A DNA stretch of 49,498 bases, from contig NZ_SMKY01000034.1 in the NCBI RefSeq assembly GCF_004349235.1, positions 1 through 49,498 of the forward strand, read 5' to 3'. A program made the position numbers and the translations under genes. Within the stretch, counting starts at the first letter, position 1. Every line of letters starts with the position of its first letter. The notes under the pieces were generated by a model. It had not been told where the DNA came from, did not search any database, and saw only the letters and a program-made list of their open reading frames with translations. Below, in pieces: positions 42,008-49,498 of the stretch. Source of the stretch: Actinomadura darangshiensis. GTDB taxonomy: Bacteria; Actinomycetota; Actinomycetes; Streptosporangiales; Streptosporangiaceae.

Positions 42008-42739
42008 TCACTCCTTCTGCCCTTGGACGATGGCGTTCAGCGCCTCGGTGATGTTCGCCTCGGCGGTGGCCTTGTCGATGCCGGACTCGGAGAGGATGCC
42101 GGTGCCGTTCTCGTGTTCGAGGAGGGCGAGCAGGATGTGCTCGGTGCCGATGTAGTTGTGGCCGAGGCGGAGGGCCTCGCGGAAGGTCAGTTCGAGGGCC
42201 TTCTTGGCGTCCTGGTCGAAGGGGATGAGCGCCGGGAGGTCGGCGGACTCCGGCGGCAGCGCGGCGGTGGCGGCCTGGCGGACGGTGTCCAGCAGGACGT
42301 CCTGCCCGGTGATGACCTTGGCCGCGAACGCCTCGGGTTCGGAGAGCAGGCCGAGGACGAGGTGGGCGGGGGTGATCTCGGCGCTGCCGGCGGCGCGGGC
42401 CTCGTTCTGCGACGCGACGACGACGTTGCGGGCGCGGACGGTGTACCGGGAGAAGGCCTGGGCCGGGTCGATGTCGGCCCCCGCGGCCTTCGGGACGAAT
42501 CGTTTCTGGGCCGCCTGCTTGGTGACGCCCATGCTGCTGCCGATGTCGGTCCAGGAGGCGCCGGAGCGCCGGGCCTGGTCGACGAAGTGGCCGATGAGGT
42601 GGTCGGCGACCTCGCCGAGGTGCTCGGCGGCGAGGACCGCGCTGGTCAGCTGCTCCAGCGCGTCGGTGTGGACCTTCTTGATGGCGGTGATCAGGTCGTC
42701 CAGGCGGACCTGTCCGACCGGCTGGGTGGGTTCGGTCAT
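42008..42739 (-). CDS. ClpC2-like protein: helix-turn-helix-like segment plus Clp_N repeats
   Basis: A 243-residue protein. Residues 61-82 (ASWTDIGSSMGVTKQAAQKRF) form a helix-turn-helix-like segment. Two Clp_N repeats follow: about 98-150 (ITPAHLVLGLLSEPEAF) and 175-235 (GHNYIGTEHILLALLEHE). It has no AAA+ domains, so it is not an unfoldase. Size and layout match mycobacterial ClpC2, an autorepressor whose Clp_N domain binds ClpC1-targeting cyclic peptides and lifts repression. Two 19-bp palindromes touch the start codon, strong evidence that this protein regulates itself. Binding partner and drug ligand are inferred only. Confidence 0.85.
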   Translation of the reverse strand: MTEPTQPVGQVRLDDLITAIKKVHTDALEQLTSAVLAAEHLGEVADHLIGHFVDQARRSGASWTDIGSSMGVTKQAAQKRFVPKAAGADIDPAQAFSRYTVRARNVVVASQNEARAAGSAEITPAHLVLGLLSEPEAFAAKVITGQDVLLDTVRQAATAALPPESADLPALIPFDQDAKKALELTFREALRLGHNYIGTEHILLALLEHENGTGILSESGIDKATAEANITEALNAIVQGQKE

Positions 42740-42740
42740 G

Positions 42741-42787
42741 CGTCAACCATAGGTTGACGATCCTCGATCGTCAACCCTGGGTTGACG
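42741..42787. promoter_or_regulatory. Two 19-bp palindromes, operator of the ClpC2-like gene
   Basis: CGTCAACC-ATA-GGTTGACG (42741-42759) and CGTCAACC-CTG-GGTTGACG (42769-42787) are identical except for the central three bases and start 28 bp apart. The first begins one base before the ClpC2-like start codon; the second ends one base before the stop of the OleD-like gene. Repressor binding here would cover the promoter of the ClpC2-like gene. Confidence 0.85.
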
Positions 42788-42788
42788 A

Positions 42789-43715
42789 TCACCAGCGGGC
42801 GGCCCCGGCGAAGGACGTCGGGGCCGGGTCGTACCCGAGGACCTCGCGGGCGGCGGTGATGTCGAGGGTGCGTTCCAGCGCGAGGTGGCTGATCGCGTAG
42901 CGGGTGATCCGCGGGGGCTCGGGGCGGCGGGCCAGGAGGAACAGCCCTTCCGCGACGGCGGCGAGCGGACGGGCGGCGCGGACCGGGACGTAGACGGGAC
43001 GCGCCCGGATGCCGCGCTCGCGAAGGATCTCCCGGAACGCGTCGTCGATCGTGACCGGCGCCGCGTCCGCGATGTTGAAGACGCCCGAGGCCACCGGGCC
43101 GGTCGCGGCCAGGACGCAGGCCCGGACGAGGTTGCCGATCGAGGTCAGGCTGACGCGCTGGCGTCCCGTCCCGACCGCGGGGAGGAGCGGGCCGCGCACC
43201 GCCGACAGGACGCGCGGCAGGAGCGTCGTGTCACCGGGCCCGTAGACGGCGTGCGGACGCAGGATGATCGCGCCCCGGTCCAGTGCCAGGCGCTCGGCGG
43301 CCGCCTTGGAGGCGCCGTAGGCGTTCATGTAGCGCTCCACCGGGGCCTCGTCCTCGCGGGCCATGACGCTCGGACGGAACGGGTCGTACACGCTGGCCGT
43401 GCTGACATGCACGAACCGGGCCCCCGGGAAAGCGGCCAGGGCGCTGCGCGTACCGGTGAGGTTGGCGGCGAACAGGTCGGCGGCCCGGCCCCAGTCGGTG
43501 ACGCTGCCCGCGCAGTGGACGACCGCGTCGACGCGCGGCGGGTCGGCGAGCGGCCCGCGCGTCAGATCCCATGACCGGTAGACCGCGCCGCCCACGTGCT
43601 TGGGCGCGAGGGCCGGACGGCGGCCGAACGCGAACGTCGTGACGCCCTCGGACGCGAGCGTGCGGCACACCGCGCCGCCGACGAACCCCGAGGCGCCGGT
43701 CACCGCGATCCTCAT
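42789..43715 (-). CDS. NAD(P)-dependent reductase, OleD-like
   Basis: A 308-residue extended-SDR protein. MRIAVTGASGFVGG is the nucleotide-binding loop; VHVSTASVY has the active-site Ser/Thr (105-106), and NAYGASK gives Tyr133 and Lys137. OleD enzymes reduce 2-alkyl-3-oxo-acids to beta-hydroxy-acids before beta-lactone formation by OleC. The assignment is based on the gene order and the presence of an OleA- and OleC-like gene in the same operon, because the SDR fold alone is not specific. ATGA overlaps with the OleC-like gene. It is the last gene of the operon. Confidence 0.85.
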   Translation of the reverse strand: MRIAVTGASGFVGGAVCRTLASEGVTTFAFGRRPALAPKHVGGAVYRSWDLTRGPLADPPRVDAVVHCAGSVTDWGRAADLFAANLTGTRSALAAFPGARFVHVSTASVYDPFRPSVMAREDEAPVERYMNAYGASKAAAERLALDRGAIILRPHAVYGPGDTTLLPRVLSAVRGPLLPAVGTGRQRVSLTSIGNLVRACVLAATGPVASGVFNIADAAPVTIDDAFREILRERGIRARPVYVPVRAARPLAAVAEGLFLLARRPEPPRITRYAISHLALERTLDITAAREVLGYDPAPTSFAGAARW

Positions 43716-45217
43716 GGCGTCACCAGCTCGCGGAGCAGGTCGCGGTCGAGCTTGCGGGTGCGGCCGGAGCGCGGCAGCTCGTCCACGACGACGATGCGGT
43801 CCGGGAGCGCGTCGTGGTCGATGACGTCCGGAAGGGAGCGACGGAGCCTCGCGGGAAGGTCGGCGGGGCCGACGACCGCCAGGACGACCTCCTCGTCGCC
43901 CGTCTCCGCGTCGGGCACGCCCACGATGGCGGCTTCGGCCACGTCCGGAAGGGCTGCGATCGACGGCTCGTACAGGCCGGGGTAGAGGTTGAACTTACCG
44001 CGGATCAGCATGTCCTTCTTGCGGCCCACGAGGACGAGGCGGCCGTCGTCCAGCCGCGCGAGGTCCCCGGTCGGCAGTTCGGCGAGCGGGTCGGCGCCGA
44101 GGTAGCCGCGGCAGAGGCTGGGCCCGGAGAGCAGCAGTTCGCCGTCGGCGGCGAGCCGGGCCCCGACGCCGGGCAGCGGCGCGCCGAGCAGGTCGCCGGA
44201 CGCGCCGTGCGCGAGCTTCTCCCGCGCCGACGCGATCGCGACCGGCAGGATCTCCGTCATCGCGTACACCGACAGGACCTCGGCGGACGGGGCGGCGGCG
44301 GTCGCGCGCCGGAGGATCGCCGGGGGCGCCGGCGCCGCGCCGAGCAGCACGTACCGGACGGACGGCGGCAACTCGCCGCACGCGTCCAGGATCTCGGCGA
44401 GGTGCACGGGGACGCAGAACGTGTGCGTGGCCTCCCGCTCGCGCATCAGCCGCGCGAACCCGGCGGGCGGGCAGAACAGCGGCGGCATCGACCAGCGGGC
44501 GCCCGAGATCAGCGTCGGCAGCCCGAGCATCAGCTGGTCGGTGTGGACGACGTCGCCCGGCCCGAGCGGCAGCCGGGACCGGAACAGGTCGAGCGCCGCG
44601 GCGAGCGACGCCTGCGTGTGGACGACCGCGCGCGGGTCCGCCGTCGTCCCCGACGTGAAGATCACGGCGGCGGGCGCGCCCGGGTCGGGCTCATCGGCGG
44701 GCTCCGGGGCGTCCCCGCGGACCAGGTCCGGGAACGCGATGGATCCGCGCGGCACCCCGGGCAGCCGGCGGCCGACGTGGATGTGCCGCATCGGTTCCTC
44801 GCCCGGGATCCGCAGCTCGCCGAGGTTCGGCAGGAGCAGCCCGCGCCGCCGCGCGTACGCCCGGACGGGCCGCAGCCGGCTCCCCGCGTACAGCACCGAT
44901 TCGGCGGCCGACCAGTGCGGGCGCGCCAGCCGCAGCCGCGCGGTGAACATCTCGGGGCCGGCCCCCGGATCGGCGAAGACGACCACTCCCCCGGCCGCGA
45001 CCACGCCCAGCGCCAGGACGAGCGACTCCGGCGAAGGACGCACCGAGAACAGCACGCCGTCCCCCGCGGCGAGCCCGCCGGACAGCAGCCCGTGCCGGAC
45101 GGCGAGCACCTGCCGGCGCAGTTCGCCGTAGGTGAGTTCGGTCCCCTTCCCGGAGATGAGCGCGACGGCCTCGGGTGTCCGTGCCGCCTGGTCGAGGAGC
45201 CGCCGCACGAGCGTCAT
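43712..45217 (-). CDS. AMP-forming acyl ligase, OleC-like
   Basis: A 501-residue ANL-superfamily enzyme. The P-loop FTSGTTADPRAVVHT (187-201) departs from the usual TGxPKG: the second and third Gly and the Lys are replaced. YAMTEILPVA (318-327) fits the ATE-x-LPVA motif of OleC beta-lactone synthetases. TGD (383-385), GRKKDMLIRGKFNLYPG and the A10-type Lys489 are present. OleC adenylates beta-hydroxy acids and closes the beta-lactone; a CoA ligase or another adenylating enzyme remains possible. It is joined to the P450 and OleD-like genes by ATGA overlaps on both sides. Confidence 0.87.
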   Translation of the reverse strand: MTLVRRLLDQAARTPEAVALISGKGTELTYGELRRQVLAVRHGLLSGGLAAGDGVLFSVRPSPESLVLALGVVAAGGVVVFADPGAGPEMFTARLRLARPHWSAAESVLYAGSRLRPVRAYARRRGLLLPNLGELRIPGEEPMRHIHVGRRLPGVPRGSIAFPDLVRGDAPEPADEPDPGAPAAVIFTSGTTADPRAVVHTQASLAAALDLFRSRLPLGPGDVVHTDQLMLGLPTLISGARWSMPPLFCPPAGFARLMREREATHTFCVPVHLAEILDACGELPPSVRYVLLGAAPAPPAILRRATAAAPSAEVLSVYAMTEILPVAIASAREKLAHGASGDLLGAPLPGVGARLAADGELLLSGPSLCRGYLGADPLAELPTGDLARLDDGRLVLVGRKKDMLIRGKFNLYPGLYEPSIAALPDVAEAAIVGVPDAETGDEEVVLAVVGPADLPARLRRSLPDVIDHDALPDRIVVVDELPRSGRTRKLDRDLLRELVTP

Positions 45218-46368
45218 GCCGCCACCTCCGAACGGACGTCCAGGTACCGGTACGTCGGGATCAGGACGTTCCGGGCGGCGGCCCGTCGAGTGATCACGAG
45301 CGGCCCGGCGGCCAGGAGCGTCCGGGCGACCAGGCGGATCTGCGCCATCGCCAGCGGATACCCGATGCAGAAGTGCGGCCCCGCGCCGAACCACAGGCGC
45401 CGCAGCTCGGGCGGGTGCGGGCGGTCCAGGTCGAAGGGCCCGTACGCGCGGCAGCAGTTGTGCGTGGCGATCAGCACCCGCTCGCCGGGCCGGATCGCGA
45501 CGCCCCCGACCGCGGCGGGACGGTGCACGCTGCGCAGCATGACCGGCGTCGGGGTCGTGACCCGCATGGCCTCCTCGATGGCCCGGTCGAGCAGCGCGGG
45601 ATCGTCCGCGACGCGAGAGGACTGCCCGTGGTCGTGCAGCAGGGCGATCAGGCGGGGCAGCAGCGTGGCGACGGTCTCGGTGCCGGTCAGGAAGAACGCC
45701 CCGGCCGCGCCGCGCGCCTCGTCCTCGGACAGGCCGAGGGCCCGCATCCGGCCCATGACCGTCGACTCGTCCCCGGCCAGGTAGGACTTCGCCGCGATGT
45801 CGCCGAGCGGGCCGAGCACCTCGCGCGCCCGCCGCGCCTGGGCCGGGGACAGCCGGCGCGTCCGCAGCGACACCATCGACACGATCCGCTCGCCCTGCTC
45901 GAACAGGTCGCGGTAGGCGGCCTCGGTTCCGCCCTCCAGCCCGATGACCTCGCCGATCACGGTCCCGGACATGACCCGCGCCGCGTCCACGAGGTCGAGC
46001 GCGGCGCCGCGTGCAAGCCGGCCGGTCAGCCCCGCGAGCGGCTCGGCCAGCACGCGCCCGCACAGCGCCTCGGTACAGGACGGGACGAACAGGTCGGTCA
46101 GCCGCCGCCGGAGGGCCCGGTGCGCGTCCCCCTCCATGTTGAGCAGGACGGACGGCCCCAGCACGGGCGTCCACAGGTCGCCGGGCGAGCCGGGCCCGTC
46201 CTTGCGGAACGTCTCGCCGTCCATCAGGACCTCGCGGGCCAGAGCGGCGTCGTTGACGACCACCCCGACCTTGGGCACCCGCACGATCGGCCCGCGCCGG
46301 GCGACCCCGCGCAGCAGCGGATACGCGAACGGGTGCGCGGTCAGGTAGAGCCGCTCCTCCCAGTTCAC
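45214..46368 (-). CDS. Cytochrome P450
   Basis: A 384-residue soluble P450. The heme loop LWFGAGPHFCIGYPLA contains Cys334, the I-helix FLTGTETVATL, and ExxR is EEAMRV. Length is at the short end of the bacterial family (about 400). The overlap with GT2 is GTGA and with OleC-like ATGA, so it is embedded in the operon and is best read as a tailoring or chain-hydroxylating enzyme of that pathway. Electron partners (ferredoxin, reductase) are not encoded here. Confidence 0.92.
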   Translation of the reverse strand: MNWEERLYLTAHPFAYPLLRGVARRGPIVRVPKVGVVVNDAALAREVLMDGETFRKDGPGSPGDLWTPVLGPSVLLNMEGDAHRALRRRLTDLFVPSCTEALCGRVLAEPLAGLTGRLARGAALDLVDAARVMSGTVIGEVIGLEGGTEAAYRDLFEQGERIVSMVSLRTRRLSPAQARRAREVLGPLGDIAAKSYLAGDESTVMGRMRALGLSEDEARGAAGAFFLTGTETVATLLPRLIALLHDHGQSSRVADDPALLDRAIEEAMRVTTPTPVMLRSVHRPAAVGGVAIRPGERVLIATHNCCRAYGPFDLDRPHPPELRRLWFGAGPHFCIGYPLAMAQIRLVARTLLAAGPLVITRRAAARNVLIPTYRYLDVRSEVAA

Positions 46369-47120
46369 CGGATGTCCACGACGTCGGGCTTGTAGCGGTG
46401 GTCGGCGTACCAGCCGAGCGTCCTCACCAGGCCGAACGCGCGCAGCCGGCGCACCGACCCGTACACGGCGACGTCCTTGCGCAGCCCGTAGGCGTCGGTC
46501 ACGTACCGGACGCGGTTGACGAGCGCGCGGTCCTCGTGGACGTCCTCGATGCGCGTGCGCGGGAAGCCGCCGGCCCGTTCGTACAGGTCGGCCGTGATCG
46601 CGAGGTTGCAGCCCGGCATCATCACGTACGGGCCGAGGTACAGCGGGTCCTGGTTGCCGGGACGGAACCGTCCGAACAGCGCGGCGATGCCGATGACCGC
46701 GGGCAGCAGGCGCCGCTCCCAGAACTTCAGCGGGAACTCGTCGGTGCGCGGCAGCAGCGGCCCCGACACCATCTCCAGCCCGTCGCCGAACGCCCGCCTC
46801 ACCGCCGCGATCCAGCCGCGGTGCGGGAGGCAGTCGGCGTCGGTGCGGGCGACGTGCGTGGCGCCGGCGCCGATCGCGTGCCGGACGCCGGTGTCGGCGG
46901 CGGCCCCGGTCCCCTTCTCCGGCTCGTGGACGATCCGGACGTCGAGCCCCGGGTGCCCGGCGGCGAACTCCTTGACCACCGTGGCCGTCCCGTCGGTGCT
47001 GCCGTTGTCGACGACGACCAGCGAGAACCCGGTATCGGTCTGGTCGGCGAGGCGGCGCAGCGTGGCGCCGATCGAGCGTTCCTCGTCATAGGCGGGGACG
47101 ACGACCCACAGCCGCATCAT
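46365..47120 (-). CDS. Glycosyltransferase family 2
   Basis: A 251-residue inverting GT-A enzyme. VVVPAYDEERSIGATL is the GT2 opening, VVVDNGSTDGT the nucleotide-sugar contact, VARTDADCLP the DxD-like metal site, and IEDVHEDRALVNRV the acceptor-side ED motif. Only two short hydrophobic stretches (around 128-148) are present, so it may be peripheral. Its presence in a lipid-type operon suggests a glycosylated product. GT2 and OleA-like genes meet at TGATGATG with a one-base overlap. Confidence 0.9.
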   Translation of the reverse strand: MMRLWVVVPAYDEERSIGATLRRLADQTDTGFSLVVVDNGSTDGTATVVKEFAAGHPGLDVRIVHEPEKGTGAAADTGVRHAIGAGATHVARTDADCLPHRGWIAAVRRAFGDGLEMVSGPLLPRTDEFPLKFWERRLLPAVIGIAALFGRFRPGNQDPLYLGPYVMMPGCNLAITADLYERAGGFPRTRIEDVHEDRALVNRVRYVTDAYGLRKDVAVYGSVRRLRAFGLVRTLGWYADHRYKPDVVDIR

Positions 47121-48121
47121 CAGAGCTCCGCGAACATGACACCGAGGCTGACCCCGCCCGCGAGGCCGATCAGCGCGACCCTGTCGCCGGGGCGGCAGCG
47201 GCCCTCGCCGAGCGCGGTCGCGATCTGGAGCGGGAGGCTCGCGGACGCGACGTTCCCGTGCTCCGGCAACGTCACGACCAGCCGGTCGGACGGGACGCCG
47301 AGGATCGACCGCAGCACCTCCAGATACGGCAGCGTCACCTGGTGGACGGCGATGACCGCGAAGTCGTCCCAGGTCAGGCCGGTCTTACTCAGCGCGGTCG
47401 TGAAGATATCGGGTCCGTTGGCGACGAACGCGTCCTTGAGGCGCCGCCCGTCCCCGCTGAAGTAGGTGAACTCGGGGTCGCGCGGGTGCATCGAGCCGCC
47501 GCCCGGGAGCGTCCCGACCCGCCAGGCGCTGGAGACGGCCGCGAAGTCGCGGTAGAAGATCCCGCCGTCCGGGGCGGCCTCGACGAGCATCGCGGCGCCG
47601 CCGTCGGAGAGCGTGTAGCCGGCGAACGCGTCCACGAACTGGGCGCGGTCGCGGACGCTCCACCGGATCGCGCGGGACGGGCTCTCCCCCGTGCAGACCA
47701 GGACGCGCTCGTGCTGCCCGGTGCGGATCAGCGCGTCCGCCATCTGCAGCCCGTTGAGGAAGCTGTTGCAGGCGTTCTTGACGTCGAAGACCGGGCAGGC
47801 CGCGCCGAGCTTGGCGGCGACGATGTGCGCGGTCGCGGGCTCGACGAGGTCCTGCGACGCCGACCCGAAGATCAGCAGATCGAGGCCCGCGGGGGCGGTC
47901 GCGCGCTCGGCGAGGACGCGGCGGGCGGCGGCCACGGCCAGGTCGGACGCCTGCTCGCCGTCGCCCATGACGTGCCGGGCGCGGATCCCGGTCATCCGCT
48001 CGACGATCGTCGGATGCGGCCGGTAGCCGGGGCTCTCGGCCGCGACGCGGGCCTCGACCTCGGCGCTGCTGACCGTCCGCTCGGGCAGGTGCGCGGCGAC
48101 GGCGGTGATTCGGGCTCTCAT
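47120..48121 (-). CDS. KAS III/thiolase-family enzyme, OleA-like
   Basis: A 333-residue condensing enzyme. The catalytic triad Cys118 (KNACNSFLNG), His260 (IAVHQVTLP) and Asn290 (EHGNVAS) is complete, and QDLVEPATAH at 90-99 matches the OleA hallmark Glu used to activate the donor. The start MRARITAVAAHLPERTVSS is the usual N-terminus. OleA joins two acyl-CoAs head-to-head; FabH-like acyl-ACP condensation is the alternative. GGGGAG ten bases before the ATG supports the start. It begins the five-gene operon. Confidence 0.88.
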   Translation of the reverse strand: MRARITAVAAHLPERTVSSAEVEARVAAESPGYRPHPTIVERMTGIRARHVMGDGEQASDLAVAAARRVLAERATAPAGLDLLIFGSASQDLVEPATAHIVAAKLGAACPVFDVKNACNSFLNGLQMADALIRTGQHERVLVCTGESPSRAIRWSVRDRAQFVDAFAGYTLSDGGAAMLVEAAPDGGIFYRDFAAVSSAWRVGTLPGGGSMHPRDPEFTYFSGDGRRLKDAFVANGPDIFTTALSKTGLTWDDFAVIAVHQVTLPYLEVLRSILGVPSDRLVVTLPEHGNVASASLPLQIATALGEGRCRPGDRVALIGLAGGVSLGVMFAEL

Positions 48122-48311
48122 GGGCTGGGGCTCCCCCGGTTCCTCGGGCTCGGTGTGCGGCCAGCCTCGCCGCCCCGGGCGCTCCCGGTCAGGGAGACCC
48201 TACGCATCCCGGGGCGGGCGTTGTACCCGGTTCGCCGTGAGTACCGCCACTTAGCCGATATGAGCAGTATGGCGTTTTTGCCGTGATCCACCCGACCGGC
48301 AGAATCGCCGG
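48122..48311. promoter_or_regulatory. Divergent promoter region between OleA-like and P450 genes
   Basis: For the plus-strand P450, TTGCCG (48278-48283), a 16-base spacer and CAGAAT (48300-48305) lie six bases before the GTG start. For the minus-strand operon, TAGGGT (48197-48202) is a -10-like hexamer about 75 bases before the ATG. The middle contains a locally A/T-rich stretch (GGCGTTTTTGCC). No long palindrome is evident. Confidence 0.45.
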
Positions 48312-49496
48312 GTGACCAGCACGAAGATCGATATCGCGGCGCGGCACGAGGCCCGGCTGCTGTGGGCCGCGAACCCCGCCCTGTTCGCCCTCCTGGAGGC
48401 GGCCCGCCACACCGGCCCCATCACGCGCGTCCCCCGGCTCGGGTGGGTGGTGACCGACCCCGTCCTGGCGCGGCACGTCCTCAACGACCACGCCGGCTTC
48501 TCCATGAACGGCGAGGGCGGCGTCGGGCACCTGTGGACGCAGCTGTTCGGGGACGAGATGGCGCAGTTCTTCGGCGGCGCCCGGCACGCGGAGATCCGCA
48601 CCCGCGCCCGCGACCTGTTCACCGAGGACGCCGCCCGGACGCTGGTGGAACGCTCCCAGGGGCCGACGCACGCCGCGCTCGCCGCCCGGCTCGCCGCCGG
48701 GGCGAGCGTGGACGTGGCCGGCGCCGCCCGCGTCCTGGCCGGACGCATGGTCGCCGACCTGCTCGGCCTGCCCGCCGACCGGCCCGACGCCGCGTACCGG
48801 GAGGTCTTCGCCGCCGGGGAGCGCCTCGCGCGGCTGGCGATGGGCACCACCGCCTCCACCGGCCTCGACCCGGCGGTCCTCGCCCGCGCCCGCACGATCG
48901 TGGACGGGCTCACCGCCGCCGTCCCGCACGCCTACCGGACGGCCGGGACCGGCACCCTCCTCGGCCGCTGCCGCGAGATGGGCCTCGGCCTGCCGCTCAG
49001 CCGCGGCCTCGCGACCCTGCTGGTGATCGCCGGGACGGAGACCGGCGCGTCCGGGACCGTCCGGACCGCGGCGCTGCTGCACGACACCGGAGCGCACCGG
49101 GCACTGCTGGCCGAACCGGCCCTCATGGACAACGCGGTGCGCGAGGGCCTGCGCGTCGCCACCCCGGCGCCGGTGATCGGACGGCACGTGTCCCGCGACA
49201 CGGCCGTCGGCGGGCGGCGGCTCCGCGCCGGCGACCGCGTCCTGCTGCTCACCTACCGGGCGACCAACGGCGCCGGGCCGTTCGACGTCCACCGCGATTA
49301 CGTTCCCGAGACGCGGCAGCTGTGGTTCGGCGGCGGACGGCACCTCTGCCTCGGCGCCGCCGTGGCGCGCGTCCAGGTGGCGCGGATGCTGGCGACGCTG
49401 CTGTCCGGCGGGCGCCCGTACCGCATCGCCTCCCGCCGCCCGGCCCGCCGCGTCCTGGTCCCCGGGTACGCCGAACTGCGGGTGCGGCTCGCCTAG
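48312..49496 (+). CDS. Cytochrome P450 (divergent)
   Basis: A 394-residue P450 with I-helix VIAGTETGASG, ExxR EGLR and heme loop LWFGGGRHLCLGAAVAR with Cys346. It shares an overall pattern with the operon P450 (the same GPI-x-RVP-x-G-x-V-V near the N-terminus and similar heme loop), so the two may be paralogues. CAGAAT lies six bases before the GTG, suggesting a leaderless mRNA. The stop TAG ends 2 bases before the window edge, so the gene is complete. It is probably another tailoring enzyme of the same pathway. Confidence 0.92.
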   Translation: MTSTKIDIAARHEARLLWAANPALFALLEAARHTGPITRVPRLGWVVTDPVLARHVLNDHAGFSMNGEGGVGHLWTQLFGDEMAQFFGGARHAEIRTRARDLFTEDAARTLVERSQGPTHAALAARLAAGASVDVAGAARVLAGRMVADLLGLPADRPDAAYREVFAAGERLARLAMGTTASTGLDPAVLARARTIVDGLTAAVPHAYRTAGTGTLLGRCREMGLGLPLSRGLATLLVIAGTETGASGTVRTAALLHDTGAHRALLAEPALMDNAVREGLRVATPAPVIGRHVSRDTAVGGRRLRAGDRVLLLTYRATNGAGPFDVHRDYVPETRQLWFGGGRHLCLGAAVARVQVARMLATLLSGGRPYRIASRRPARRVLVPGYAELRVRLA

Positions 49497-49498
49497 AC

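Overview
The window is very GC-rich with strong G/C preference at third codon positions. It carries families typical of filamentous actinomycetes: an F420-type luciferase-like oxidoreductase, a DUF574 S-adenosyl methyltransferase, a MEDS/HATPase anti-sigma-type regulator, an HGxxPAAW-type membrane peptide, PucR-like regulators and many short 4-base gene overlaps. The gene set suits Actinomadura or another Thermomonosporaceae/Streptosporangiales member. That placement is inferred from gene style, not from a marker gene.

Layout. 1-15.6 kb is mixed chromosomal metabolism: a secreted TAP-type hydrolase; an aldehyde dehydrogenase; an AraC regulator; an SMR pump, LLM oxidoreductase and PucR regulator facing a class II aldolase across a perfect palindrome; a cyclic-nucleotide-domain histidine kinase overlapping a response-regulator/thioredoxin-reductase-like fusion; a MocA-type oxidoreductase; an EEP-family phosphatase; and a coiled-coil cell-wall hydrolase. 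15.7-25.5 kb holds an HNH endonuclease preceded by an atypical tRNA-Asn, a double GNAT protein, the methylmalonyl-CoA mutase operon (mutA, large subunit, meaB), a divergent acyl-CoA dehydrogenase and a YbdK-type carboxylate-amine ligase. 25.6-35.3 kb contains a MEDS/HATPase protein, an APH-like kinase, an EamA exporter, a LysR regulator, small membrane proteins, a GNAT, a methyltransferase, a membrane acyltransferase and a second PucR-type regulator.

35.2-40.5 kb is a damaged operon on the minus strand: MocA oxidoreductase, TIM-barrel isomerase, M20 peptidase, then a truncated Ldh_2-type dehydrogenase fused in frame to a 5'-truncated tnpB, then a ThiF/MccB-like E1 enzyme that has lost its N-terminal half. 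A transposon insertion followed by a deletion explains the arrangement.

41.0-49.5 kb is the most interesting part. Five minus-strand genes, each overlapping the next by 1-4 bases, encode an OleA-like thiolase, a GT2 glycosyltransferase, a P450, an OleC-like adenylate-forming enzyme and an OleD-like reductase. A second P450 is divergent. Immediately downstream lie two 19-bp palindromes abutting a ClpC2-like gene (helix-turn-helix-like segment plus Clp_N repeats) and an alpha/beta hydrolase that has lost its catalytic Ser and His. My hypothesis is a beta-lactone-type (OleACD) glycosylated or oxidised natural product next to a Clp-directed sensing or self-protection module. The gene content is read from sequence; the product and the link between the two parts are inference.

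Many genes have a TANNNT-like -10 hexamer exactly 6-8 bases before the start codon, which points to leaderless transcripts.
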